64,000 nt of DNA from Paenibacillus dendritiformis. GTDB taxonomy: Bacteria; Bacillota; Bacilli; Paenibacillales; Paenibacillaceae. Positions 51,299 through 60,678 of this stretch are shown here, piece by piece (position 1 is the first letter of the stretch; every line of letters starts with the position of its first letter). A program made the position numbers and the translations under genes. The notes below the pieces were generated by a model that saw nothing but the letters and a program-made list of their open reading frames with translations, was not told the origin of the DNA and searched no databases. Where the stretch lies: positions 3,960,001-4,024,000 of the forward strand of contig NZ_OX216966.1 of assembly GCF_945605565.1 (NCBI RefSeq). Direction: 5' to 3'.

Positions 51299-51862
51299 AT
51301 GAGAGTAAGCCATCTTGTCAAACACGCCCAAAAAGGCAACAAGGAAGCATTATTACAACTCATCATGGCCGATAAGGACGCTTATTATCGTCTTGCCTAT
51401 GCATACATGGGTAACGAGCATGATGCCATGGATGCGATGGAGGACATGATAGTTGCCCTCTATGAAAAGATTGATCAATTGCAAAATGGCGAAGCATTTT
51501 ACAGCTGGAGCAAAACCATTCTCGTCAATCGGTGCAAAACATTACTTCTCAAAAAGGAGCGGTTTCTTCCACTGGAAGACGAGCGAGCACCATCACTTGC
51601 TGCATTAACCAACGATAATCCATATCGCGATACAGAGTCCGAGATGGACATGCAAGTACTGCTATCTCATCTAAATGCACAGCAGCGGGAAGCGATCGAG
51701 CTTCGTTATGTTCATGATCTTCCGTATTAGACGATTACGGACATGACCGGCGCGCCGCTTGGAACAATTAAGTCAAGAATCTCACAGGGAATACTAAAAC
51801 TGAAAGTCATGATCGGAGGTGATCGCAATGATAACGATCGAGGAGAAGTTACAGGAGCATAA
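51299..51862 (+). pseudogene. ECF sigma factor gene interrupted by an in-frame TAG
   Basis: From ATG 51299 (GGGGAG 5 bases upstream) the frame encodes an ECF sigma-70 protein: VKHAQKGNKEALLQLIMADKD, region 2 AYAYMGNEHDAMDAMEDMIVALYEKI, FYSWSKTILVNRCKTLL and region 4 beginning LNAQQREAIELRYVHDLPY. Then TAG (51728-51730) stands where relatives have Gln, after which the same frame continues with ITDMTGAPLGTIKSRISQGILKLK to TAA 51862. As read, the protein lacks the recognition helix. A CAG-to-TAG change is the simplest explanation. Readthrough or a sequencing error cannot be excluded. Confidence 0.75.
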
Positions 51863-53126
51863 AGAGACCTTGAATCAGATACAGGCTCCGTCAGACCTTG
51901 AAGGCAGACTTCGAGATGCGCTTCACAATGTTCCCGCCAAAAAAAGAAACAAGAATAAAGCTCGGGCATGGGTTGCATCAGTTGCCGCTGCGCTCATTCT
52001 CATGGTTGGAGTATATGAGTATCCGGCCTTAGCTTATTACGGAAGCAAGTTGTTTAATAGCGTCAGCTTGAACTCTCTCAGCTTTGCTGAAGTGATGGGG
52101 CAGGGATTCGGACAAAGGGTAAACAAAAGCACAACGCTTAAGGATGGCACTGTCCTTACCATTAATGGCGTGATTGCGGACGATAATGTATTTCGCATGT
52201 ATTACACGATTGATCGGCCTGCAGGCACCGAATATACTGACCATGATTTTGTACGTTATATCTTTGAACGAGTGAATGGGTTCTTGACTGATTCAGCTCC
52301 GCTAGGAGGAGGCGGCAATCCCGGCAAAAACAAGAGCCAGTTCGTGGGATACATCGAATTCGAGCCAGTCAGTCCATTTTCTCGAACATTAACCCTTACA
52401 TTCAATGAGTGGCTGGATAATGGGGAGAAGATATCCTATCCGCTCTCCTTCGAGTTTGAAGCGAACAAAGCGATGAAGAGTATCATTAAAGAGGATCTTT
52501 CTGAATCCATCGCTGTCGATAAAGGCATGATTCACTATGACTCCATTACGGCTTCGCCAACTTCCACCATCGTGAAGGGGCATTATGAATTAGAGGAATA
52601 CCCAAGAAGATTTTCAGGAAAAACCAAGCTTTATGTGAATGGAACAGAAGTTGGATTGACTAGAGCAGGGAGAAGTAATCCAGACTTCCAATTGAAATTT
52701 AATCCGTTCCCTACAGACAATATTCAGTCCATTGAGCTTGAACTCGTCAATTTTGAAGGGTATCACAAAATACAAGAACCCATCTCGCTTGCGTCACCAT
52801 CCGATCGATCCATTAAAGTAGGTGATGAAAAGTTATGGATTCGAAGCGTTACGAAAACCGATACAGGCTATGATATCGTCATTGCCAGAAAACAATTTAC
52901 GTTCTTGGAAACGGACAATTTATCCATACAAGCTAGCGGCAAAGTAATTCCTGTATCATCGATTTCCGAAGAACGACAGTAGGATTTGAAGAACGGCAAC
53001 ATTCTAAGGGAGCAGACGTATTCTTTTAACACAACGGACAAACCGGAGTTCCTGCTGCTGGACGGATTCCATTATATTAAAACCTACAATAAGAAAATTT
53101 CGATTCCTGTAGATAGCAAAAAATAA
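51828..53126 (+). pseudogene. DUF4179-type anti-sigma factor gene with a late in-frame TAG
   Basis: From ATG 51828 (GGAGGTGAT 5-6 bases upstream, overlapping the sigma gene) the first 384 codons give an anti-sigma factor: a cytoplasmic N-terminus, one membrane helix (VASVAAALILMVGVYEYPALAY, about 50-70) and a large outer domain of the DUF4179 type (TTLKDGTVLTINGVIADDNVFRMYYTID). TAG 52980-52982 interrupts the frame; the next 47 codons (DLKNGNILREQTYSF onward) continue in phase to TAA 53126 and look like the natural end. The truncated form keeps helix and most of the outer domain and might still fold. Confidence 0.7.
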
Positions 53127-53134
53127 AATCATTC

Positions 53135-53184
53135 ACCCGGAAGATAGACACTTTTGAAAAAGAGTGGGTGTTCTCCGGGTTTTT
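53135..53184 (+). terminator. Terminator after the anti-sigma gene
   Basis: A stem ACCCGGA / TCCGGGT with a long, partly paired loop, then TTTTT. Confidence 0.75.
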
Positions 53185-53266
53185 GTTTAATAAGAAATAT
53201 AACAATGGATTCAATATAGGAAGTCACCTGAAGCGGGACAAACTTCTTAGGAAAGGAATGATCATT

Positions 53267-54208
53267 TTGAAAAATATCAGGATACTAAAAATAGGGATGT
53301 GTGTCGGGATACTCAGTTTAAGTGTTGCAAATGTAAACCTCTTTACAGGTGAATCATTACAGATAGAAGCAAACGAAAAAACAGAGCAACTCAAACATGC
53401 AAATCATGCAGCTCATAGAGAGTTCGCTCAACTTGAGAAAAAGTTTGATGCTCGGCTGGGCGTCTATGCGATCGATACGGGTACAAACCAGACAGTAGCT
53501 TATCGACCTAATGAAAGGTTTGCTTATGCATCTACCTACAAAGCTCTGGCTGCAGGAGCTTTGTTACAGCAAAACTCAAATGATCAACTTGACGAAGTTA
53601 TCACGTATACAAAAGATGATCTAGTTGAATATTCACCTGTTACAGAGAAACATGTAGCTGCCGGGATGACACTTGGAGAAATTGCAGAGGCTGCTGTTCG
53701 TTACAGTGATAATACGGCAGGGAACCTTTTATTTAAAGAGCTAGATGGACCTAAAGGATTTGAAAAAGCGCTCAGACAAATTGGTGATCGGGTTACTCAG
53801 GCAGATCGTTTTGAAACAGAGTTAAACGAAGCTATTCCTGGTGACATTCGTGATACAAGTACAGCCAAAGCACTTGCTACCGATCTTAAGGCTTTCACAG
53901 TCGGAAATGCGCTCCCGGCTGACAAACGTAAAATACTTACGGATTGGATGCGTGGAAATGCTACAGGAGACAAACTCATCCGCGGTGGCGTACCAACAGA
54001 CTGGGAAGTTGGTGATAAGTCAGGAGCCGGGAGCTACGGAACACGAAATGATATAGCTATCGTTTGGCCACCGAATAGTGCACCTATTATCATCGCGATT
54101 CTGTCCAGCCGAGATAAGAAAGATGCTACCTATAATAATGAACTGATTGCACAGGCGGCTAAGGTTACAATGAATGCTTTCACTTCCACCGCTTCTTATT
54201 CACTATAA
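53267..54208 (+). CDS. bla: Class A beta-lactamase
   Basis: 313 residues, start taken at TTG 53267 ([15 protein letters not shown]), the position used by Bacillus relatives; AGGAAAGG is about 10 bases upstream. Signal peptide about 1-30. All active-site motifs are intact: STYK 89-92 (Ser nucleophile), SDN 147-149, ETELN 183-187 (general-base Glu) and KSG 251-253. The closeness to B. cereus/B. thuringiensis penicillinases is strong, and the gene is more AT-rich than its neighbours, so transfer between Bacilli is likely. It hydrolyses penicillins and perhaps some cephalosporins outside the membrane. No BlaR/BlaI regulators are adjacent. Note that the enzyme is intact between decayed genes. Confidence 0.93.
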   Translation: MKNIRILKIGMCVGILSLSVANVNLFTGESLQIEANEKTEQLKHANHAAHREFAQLEKKFDARLGVYAIDTGTNQTVAYRPNERFAYASTYKALAAGALLQQNSNDQLDEVITYTKDDLVEYSPVTEKHVAAGMTLGEIAEAAVRYSDNTAGNLLFKELDGPKGFEKALRQIGDRVTQADRFETELNEAIPGDIRDTSTAKALATDLKAFTVGNALPADKRKILTDWMRGNATGDKLIRGGVPTDWEVGDKSGAGSYGTRNDIAIVWPPNSAPIIIAILSSRDKKDATYNNELIAQAAKVTMNAFTSTASYSL

Positions 54209-55442
54209 AGATGGCAAATTTTATTGCATCGAACAGAGGGAAGTATTAGCTGTACTCAAACAACGTAAAGTAAATGCTTATCCAACTGTAATTATCTTGA
54301 AGGAAACTAAGTCGCCCAATTGGCGACTTGCAACGCTAACAAATGCGCGAGCATCTGAAGCGGGAGCTTCCGCTTGGGTTCATGCCGAAGACGGCGGGAA
54401 TGAAATGCTGTTTCCCAATGAAGAATTTCAGGTATATGATAATCTTGAAAAAGGGGCGAAGGTGGCACCGTTTACATTTAAAGTTCCATCTTTGCTTCCA
54501 GAAGGCTATGGTTTTAGGGATTTGAGCATTCAGTTCGATGCTACGCCGAGTGTCCGCCTATCGTACGAGACTAAAATAAGCAAAAGTAGTGGCAACTTCA
54601 GCTTGAGAATCAAGCCAGGCGCTGATCTCCAGAAACAATATGAGCAGATTTTCGAAATCGAGCAAGATGGAACCGATCAGGAGGATAGCGGGAAATCGCA
54701 TGACCACCTGGAAGGGACAGCCGGAAAGATATTATTATATCTGGAAGGATCAAGGCATAAGCTATGAATTAAGCTCCTACATCTTGTCCAGCAATGAAAT
54801 GGAGCAAATCATCGCTTCCATGAAATTTCCCGATGCGAATGTGAACCAACTTCATGTAGATAATGATTATCATGGGAAAATCTTGACCTCTTTGTATGAC
54901 ACCGAGGATATCCGGCGCGCTCAGGATCTGGTTAGTTTTAAAGCCGCTTTTCCGCGTAAGCTGCCTGGAGATTTTGTGGCTAACCGTTCCTATGTTTCCC
55001 GTAAAACGAATTTCAATCATGTAGAAAATGATGAGGATTCCATGCGCAAGCTGTTTGCGGTCTCTTATAGCCGAGACGATCGCGATCGGAACAATAAAGC
55101 TGCCTCCGGCATCCAAAGCGTTTCATTTAAGCAGATGTTAAACGGGGATATGTATCAGAAGATGAAAAAGAACGGCCGGGTTTCTTTTACGAAAATTGAC
55201 GATGAACGGAACAGTGTAAAGCTCAAAGCCATAAAACTCTTCAGGGGCAGGAAGTGCTTCGTACAGAGCCATATAATCTAGATGGTTCACCTAAGGCTTC
55301 TGACGATCTTAGCTTAATCAGCTACTTCTGGTTGGACGGCCAGGTTTGTTACCAAGTTGTGTTCCAAGGCAAGGGATCGTTCCAGGGCCAGGGATCGGAA
55401 GAACAAAAAATAGTGCAATATTTAATGAAGCCGGACCGGTAA
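54201..55442 (+). pseudogene. DUF4367-type gene broken by two frameshifts and 5' truncation
   Basis: Three frames carry one gene. The first (to about 54690) has FKVPSLLPEGYGFRDLSIQF and FSLRIKPGADLQKQYEQIFEI. The second (about 54690-55230) has NRMTTWKGQPERYYYIWKDQGISYELSSYILSSNEMEQIIASMKFPD, the DUF4367 signature, plus a second related unit (FKAAFPRKLPGDF). The third (to 55442) has LISYFWLDGQVCYQVVFQG. The 5' end, which should hold a membrane segment, is missing after the beta-lactamase. Such proteins are often partners of sigma/anti-sigma pairs, as here upstream. Confidence 0.65.
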
Positions 55443-55473
55443 TTAAAGTCGGTAATATAGTTGCAGGATAAGG

Positions 55474-55512
55474 AAGCGCCCCAACAGGTTCATTGACCAG
55501 GGGGCGCTTTTT
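55474..55512 (+). terminator. Terminator after the DUF4367 relic
   Basis: A 9-bp stem AAGCGCCCC / GGGGCGCTT with an 18-base loop, then TTTTT. Confidence 0.85.
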
Positions 55513-55559
55513 GATCCGAAGAACCTTATGACCTTCAGCGGAAAAGTTTAAGTTAACCA

Positions 55560-55858
55560 CCAGCAAAGGCTGTCGATCCGATTCCGACCGTTTTCAGTTT
55601 CGCACGCAGCCGACCGAATGGTGGAATGGAATTATTGAGGGCGAAGTCCTTATCGTGGACGCACCAAGCCGGTTGTCCTACACTTGGGCCAGCGCAGGGG
55701 AGAAGCACTCGGTCACCTGGACGCTGCAGGATGTAGGGGACGGGAAGGTTAACCTTCATCTCGAACAAACCGGAATCTCAACTGCGCAAGGACTCGAAGG
55801 TGCTAAGTATGGCTGGAGTGGATGGTGCGGCAAGCTTGAAAAAGTGTTGGAACAATAG
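55560..55858 (+). pseudogene. SRPBCC/AHSA1-domain protein, C-terminal fragment
   Basis: The frame FQFRTQPTEWWNGIIEGEV, LIVDAPSRLSYTW, TWTLQDVGDGKVNLHLEQTG, KYGWSGWCGKLEKVL matches the second half of AHSA1-type SRPBCC proteins. The first half and a start codon are missing, directly behind a terminator. A 5'-truncated relic. Confidence 0.6.
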
Positions 55859-55973
55859 CCGCATTCGGTGCTAACTATTTAAATGATTGAAACATGGAGA
55901 GCATGAGGGGTTGCCATCTCACATCATCAAAATTATAATTTACGGACACACCCTCAATATTCGAGCAAAGGGG

Positions 55974-58238
55974 ATGTTAGTCATAAGCGAATCTAATCAG
56001 GAATATATCGTAATCTCGGCTGCGAGGGAAAACAATCTCAAGAACGTATCCCTGCGCATTCCCAAGCGGAAGATCACGATCTTCACCGGGGTATCCGGAT
56101 CCGGCAAGTCATCTATCGTCTTCGATACGATTGCAGCAGAATCCACGCGATTGCTGAATGAGAACTTCAGCATGTTCGTGCGTAATTTCCTGCCGCGCTA
56201 TCCGCAGCCAGATGCGGACGCGATCGAGAACCTGAGCATGGCTGTTATTGTGGATCAGAAACGGCTGGGCGGCGGTTCCCATTCCACGATGGGCACGATT
56301 ACCGATATTTCTCCCATTCTCCGTCTTCTTTTCTCCCGAGTGGGTCAGCCCTATGTTGGACAAGCACACATGTTCTCGTTTAACGATCCGCAAGGCATGT
56401 GTCCAGAGTGCAACGGGATCGGTCGCAGGCTGGGCGTGGATATGAGCAAGGCGGTAGACATGTCAAAGTCGTTGAATGAAGGGGCCATTATGCTGCCGGA
56501 CTATTCGGTGAACAGCTGGGACTGGAACATTGTCGTACAGTCGGGGTCCTTCGATCCTGACAAAAAGCTAAGCGATTATTCGAATGAGGATCTGGAGCAA
56601 CTGCTGTACGGCAAGGCAAGGAAAGTGAAGATGGATTTCGCCGGTAAGGCAACGAATATTACTGTGGAAGGCGTCATTGAGAAGTTCAGCAACAAATACA
56701 TCAAGCAGGATGTGAAGACGAAGTCCGAGCGCACGCAAAAAGCCGTTGCACCGTTCATCACCGAAGGTTCGTGCTCCAGCTGCCACGGTGCGAGACTCAG
56801 TCAGGCTGCGCTCAGCTGTAGAATCAATGAACTCAACATTGCGGAGATGTCCTCCATGGAGGTCGGGGAGCTTATCCGCGTCATTCGGGAGATTAACGAT
56901 CCTGTCGCCGCGCCGATTATAAAGTCGCTAACAGAGCGGCTGCAGCATCTGGTGGATATCGGACTTGACTACTTGACGCTGGATCGTGAGACGGATACAT
57001 TGTCCGGCGGCGAGTCGCAGCGCGTCAAGATGGTGAAGCACCTGAGCGGCAGTCTGGTGGATGTCACTTACATCTTCGATGAGCCCAGCGTTGGCTTGCA
57101 CCCCCGTGATGTACACCGGTTAAATGAGTTGCTGCAGAAGCTGCGCGACAAAGGCAATACCGTGATTGTCGTCGAGCATGATCCCGATGTGATCAAGGTG
57201 GCGGATCATATCGTCGACGTCGGGCCTTACGCCGGCAGCCGCGGAGGTACCATCGTGTATGAAGGAAGCTGCCAAGGCCTGCTGGAGTCAGGTACATTGA
57301 CAGGCACCCATATGAAGCGGCCGCTCCAGCTGAAGCAAGATTGCAGGCAGCCATCCGGCAAGCTGTCCATCAAGGATGCCACTCTGCACAACCTGCAGAA
57401 CGTGAGTGTAGATATTCCAACCGGAGTGCTGACAGTAGTTACGGGTGTCGCCGGCTCGGGCAAGAGTACGCTGATTAACGAAGTATTCCTCAGCCAGCAT
57501 CCGGATGCGATCGTCATCGACCAATCGGCGGTAGGAGTGTCAACACGCTCGAATCCCGCGACCTACACGGGCATTATGGATGATGTGCGCAAGGCGTTTG
57601 CTTCCGCGAACAAGGTCAGCCAAAGCTTGTTCAGCTTCAACTCCAAGGGGGCTTGCGAGAACTGCCAAGGGCTGGGTGTTGTGTATACAGACCTTGCATT
57701 CCTTGAAAGCGTGAAGCTGCCATGCGAAGTATGCGAAGGCAGACGGTTCAAGGAAGAGGTGCTCGCGTACAAGCTGAACGGCAAATCAATTGCAGAAGTG
57801 CTGGAGATGACGGTCGAGCAGGCATTGGATTTTTTTGAGCTAAAAGAGGTTGTCCGCAAGCTGCAAGCGATGAGCGATGTAGGGCTGAACTATATTACGC
57901 TTGGCCAACCGCTCAGCACGCTATCGGGCGGGGAATGCCAGCGCATCAAGCTGGCAAGCGAGCTGCATAAGAAGGGCAGCATCTACGTGATGGACGAGCC
58001 GACGACCGGCTTGCATATGTCCGATATCGGTCACCTTCTGGGGATCATGAACCGCCTCGTGGATGCAGGCAATACAGTGATCGTCATCGAGCACAACCTT
58101 GATGTAATCAGCCAAGCAGATTGGATCATCGATATGGGACCGGACGGAGGCAGCAAGGGCGGCCAGGTGGTGTTCGAAGGCACACCTACGAAGATCATCC
58201 ATGCGGAGCAGTCGATCACGGGAAGATACTTGCACTAA
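55974..58238 (+). CDS. Short UvrA-like ABC ATPase (UvrA2 type)
   Basis: 754 residues if started at ATG 55974, whose RBS-like AAAGGGG is too close; the frame is open back to TTG 55887, so the start is uncertain. Two ABC domains: Walker A GVSGSGKSS and GVAGSGKST, signatures LSGGESQR and LSGGECQR, Walker B YIFDEPSVGLHPRD and YVMDEPTTGLHMSD. Zinc-finger Cys pairs are present (CPECNGIG, CSSCHGAR, CENCQGLG, CEVCEGRRF). It is about 200 residues shorter than housekeeping UvrA because the UvrB-binding and part of the DNA-binding insertions are missing, as in UvrA2/DrrC proteins found near antibiotic clusters or used for self-resistance to DNA-damaging compounds. Confidence 0.88.
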   Translation: MLVISESNQEYIVISAARENNLKNVSLRIPKRKITIFTGVSGSGKSSIVFDTIAAESTRLLNENFSMFVRNFLPRYPQPDADAIENLSMAVIVDQKRLGGGSHSTMGTITDISPILRLLFSRVGQPYVGQAHMFSFNDPQGMCPECNGIGRRLGVDMSKAVDMSKSLNEGAIMLPDYSVNSWDWNIVVQSGSFDPDKKLSDYSNEDLEQLLYGKARKVKMDFAGKATNITVEGVIEKFSNKYIKQDVKTKSERTQKAVAPFITEGSCSSCHGARLSQAALSCRINELNIAEMSSMEVGELIRVIREINDPVAAPIIKSLTERLQHLVDIGLDYLTLDRETDTLSGGESQRVKMVKHLSGSLVDVTYIFDEPSVGLHPRDVHRLNELLQKLRDKGNTVIVVEHDPDVIKVADHIVDVGPYAGSRGGTIVYEGSCQGLLESGTLTGTHMKRPLQLKQDCRQPSGKLSIKDATLHNLQNVSVDIPTGVLTVVTGVAGSGKSTLINEVFLSQHPDAIVIDQSAVGVSTRSNPATYTGIMDDVRKAFASANKVSQSLFSFNSKGACENCQGLGVVYTDLAFLESVKLPCEVCEGRRFKEEVLAYKLNGKSIAEVLEMTVEQALDFFELKEVVRKLQAMSDVGLNYITLGQPLSTLSGGECQRIKLASELHKKGSIYVMDEPTTGLHMSDIGHLLGIMNRLVDAGNTVIVIEHNLDVISQADWIIDMGPDGGSKGGQVVFEGTPTKIIHAEQSITGRYLH

Positions 58239-58336
58239 TGCGTTACATCCACGATTGGGGCGTGGAGACCGAACATCATTATGCGGCAATTAATCATGAA
58301 AAGATACTGAAATCACAGGAACATTATTCGGATTGA
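58238..58336 (+). CDS. Possible short frame after the UvrA-like gene
   Basis: A 32-codon frame (MRYIHDWGVETEHHYAAINH and on) whose ATG overlaps the UvrA stop (TAATG). No family recognised. It may be a C-terminal relic of another gene or a coupled small protein. Confidence 0.25.
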   Translation: MRYIHDWGVETEHHYAAINHEKILKSQEHYSD

Positions 58337-58475
58337 AGCAAAAGAAATGGCCCAGGTTTTGCTGCACAATTGAAGGACTTTTTATTAAACTAACGAAAGC
58401 TGAATAAGATATATGGACGAAGCTGCCGGCACGATCGGCAGCTTCGATACGTTAATGCTTGCAAAAGGTGATTTT

Positions 58476-58942
58476 TTGAAGATCGATAGGTTGATAAGCA
58501 TGATTAGTGTATTAACAAATAAAGAACGAGTCACTATACAAGAATTAGCGGATAAATTTGAAGTATCTAAACGTACAATATTTCGTGATTTAGATACATT
58601 AAACATGGCTGGAATTCCAATTGTTTCTTTTCCGGGGATTAGAGGCGGAATTGCAGTATCAGAGGGATATAAGGTAAATAGAACTATTTTATCAGAAGAA
58701 GATATCAAAAACCTATATGTCGGATTAAATGGATTGAGAAGCATTGAAAGTGAAGACTCAATACAAAATTTAGTGAAGTTGAAACATGCTTGATTCGCTT
58801 TTATACTTCTAACATTGATTGGGTCGCGGATTTAGTTATTGGCCTTCAAGGGAAGGTTCGTGCAATTCAACCAACATCGTTACGTCATACAGTGAAGAAA
58901 AAACTTGAAAAATGGATTACCTCCTATAAAGATGACATATAG
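58476..58942 (+). pseudogene. WYL-domain transcriptional regulator with an internal deletion
   Basis: TTG 58476 (AAAGGTGAT upstream) opens an HTH_11 DNA-binding part: KIDRLISMISVLTNKERVTIQELADKFEVSKRTIFRDLDTL, GGIAVSEGYKVNRTILSEEDI. The frame ends at 58793. After a gap, another frame encodes DWVADLVIGLQGKVRAIQPTSLRHTVKKKLEKW, the WYL regulator C-terminus, to TAG 58942. The ligand-sensing middle is deleted. It may once have regulated the DJ-1/PfpI gene next to it. Confidence 0.7.
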
Positions 58943-58996
58943 CTGTCATCTATTGACCTGTAAAATTAGGTCTAGAAAGGGGAGGGGACTACAAAC

Positions 58997-59575
58997 ATGA
59001 AAAAAGAAATACTTGTGTTTATTTCGGATAACTATGCAGACTGGGAAAGCGTTTTCATTTGTGCAGAGCTGAATAAACCCGAAACAGGATTCATCATTAA
59101 AACATTGGCAGTTAATAAAAAGCCAATAAAATCAATGGGTGGCTTCACGGTTGTTCCAGACTATTCACTTGCTGAAATGCCAACACATTTTCATATGCTG
59201 ATCTTAGTGGGGGGCACTTCATGGCTGAAAAGAGAGAATGATGATGTAAAGCAAGCAGTTGATTTATGCATTAAAAAACGTATTCCGATTGCGGCGATAT
59301 GTGATGCGTGTACTTTTTTGGCGGATAAAGGATATTTAGATGATAAAGAGCATACAGGCAATTCACTAGTCTATTTAGAGAAGTATGCACCAAACTACAA
59401 AGGCTCGAAGCACTTTATTGAAAAGCAAGTTGTTTCAAAAGATGGATTGATTACTGCTAACGGAACATCAGCGGTTGAATTTGCTAAAGAAATTCTTACA
59501 TATTGGCAGGTAATGCAAGAAAACAAACTAGAAGATTGGTATCAGATGTTTAAAGTGGGCTTTTATAAAGAATAA
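58997..59575 (+). CDS. DJ-1/PfpI family protein
   Basis: 192 residues; GGGAGGGG 9 bases before ATG 58997. The flavodoxin-like fold is apparent: ILVFISDNYADWE at the N-terminus, HMLILVGGTSWL, then the nucleophile elbow AAICDACTFLADKGYLD with Cys, and GLITANGTSAVEFAKEIL at the C-terminus. Family members are glutamine-amidotransferase-like hydrolases, chaperones or glyoxalases; the function here is open. It is often adjacent to a WYL regulator, here decayed. Confidence 0.88.
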   Translation: MKKEILVFISDNYADWESVFICAELNKPETGFIIKTLAVNKKPIKSMGGFTVVPDYSLAEMPTHFHMLILVGGTSWLKRENDDVKQAVDLCIKKRIPIAAICDACTFLADKGYLDDKEHTGNSLVYLEKYAPNYKGSKHFIEKQVVSKDGLITANGTSAVEFAKEILTYWQVMQENKLEDWYQMFKVGFYKE

Positions 59576-59728
59576 ACATATGTCTTCGTTAAAAAATGCC
59601 GCATTTGTGGCATACGGTTTCTTGTGTGAGTTTATCATTATCCTTTGATTTTCTCGTCCCGCGTTAGACAAGACTAGTGAGTAAAGTTAAAATGGTCAGA
59701 TGATCGTAAACATGAAGAGGGGTGTTCC

Positions 59729-60325
59729 TTGGTGACAAAGAGTAGAATGAATCCAAAGGTTGATGAATATGTAAGTAAAGCCCAAAAGTGGAGAGAAGAA
59801 TATGAGAAGTTAAGAAATATTGTTCTTGACTGTGAGCTGACCGAAGAATTTAAGTGGATGCATCCTTGTTACACGTTTGAGAAAAAAAACATAGTTTTAA
59901 TACATGGATTTAAAGACTATTGTGCGCTTCTGTTTCACAAAGGTGCCTTGTTACAGGATGCCCATGGGATTCTAATCCAACAAACGGAGAATGTACAGGC
60001 GGCGCGCCAGATTCGGTTCACCAATCTTCAAGAAATAGTTGAAATGGAAGCCATCTTGAAAGCCTATATTTATGAAGCCATTGAAGTTGAAAAAGCCGGT
60101 TTGGAAGTGAATTATAAAAAGAATACAGAGTTCATAGTTCCTGAAGAATTTCAAAATAAACTCAATGAAAGCCCTGACTTGAAAACTGCTTTTGAAGCAT
60201 TGACGCCAGGACGGCAAAGAGCATACCTTCTTTATTTTTCCGAACCCAAACAATCCAAAACTCGAGAGTCAAGAGTTGAAAAATGTATGCAGCAAATTCT
60301 CAATGGAAAGGGATTAAGGGATTAA
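59729..60325 (+). CDS. ydeI: YdeI family protein (DUF1801/OmdA)
   Basis: 198 residues from TTG 59729; GAGGGGTG is upstream, and GTG 59732 is an alternative start. The text is very close to Bacillus YdeI as I remember it: MNPKVDEYVSKAQKWREEYEKLRN, FKWMHPCYTFEKKNIVLIHGFKDYCALLFHKGALL, VPEEFQNKLNE, FEALTPGRQRAYLLYFSEPKQSKTRESRVEK. An N-terminal DUF1801 fold is followed by the OmdA-type C-terminal helical domain. The function is not established. Single-gene unit. Confidence 0.9.
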   Translation: MVTKSRMNPKVDEYVSKAQKWREEYEKLRNIVLDCELTEEFKWMHPCYTFEKKNIVLIHGFKDYCALLFHKGALLQDAHGILIQQTENVQAARQIRFTNLQEIVEMEAILKAYIYEAIEVEKAGLEVNYKKNTEFIVPEEFQNKLNESPDLKTAFEALTPGRQRAYLLYFSEPKQSKTRESRVEKCMQQILNGKGLRD

Positions 60326-60584
60326 ATGAGATTAGAATATTCGATGAGAAAATAAAGTACAACATGGGGTCACATTTATCTTAATACATCAGGATGTATT
60401 TTAGGTCTTTACCACAATCTTTTGACTATGCAAAAAGTACGCGCTTCCATTTTGCTTACCTATCCGTATCCGGATACTGGAGCACCTAATTTTTGGATTA
60501 TCATTTTTCGAGTGATGAAGGTATAGGATTGAACACGATGTATCCTCGCTTTTTTACAGTTTCCAGCTATAGGATAAAAAAGAA

Positions 60585-60609
60585 GCTGCCGATAGAAGCC
60601 CTCGGCAGC
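60585..60609 (-). terminator. Terminator of the collagen-like gene
   Basis: On the minus strand GCTGCCG pairs with CGGCAGC across an 11-base loop, followed by TTCTTTTTTAT. It lies about 70 bases after the stop codon. Confidence 0.85.
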
Positions 60610-60678
60610 CAGTTTAAATTGGCGGAACTTATCTGTTCTAAATAAAGATCATTATGGCCCGGGTACGTCAGTTTCGGC

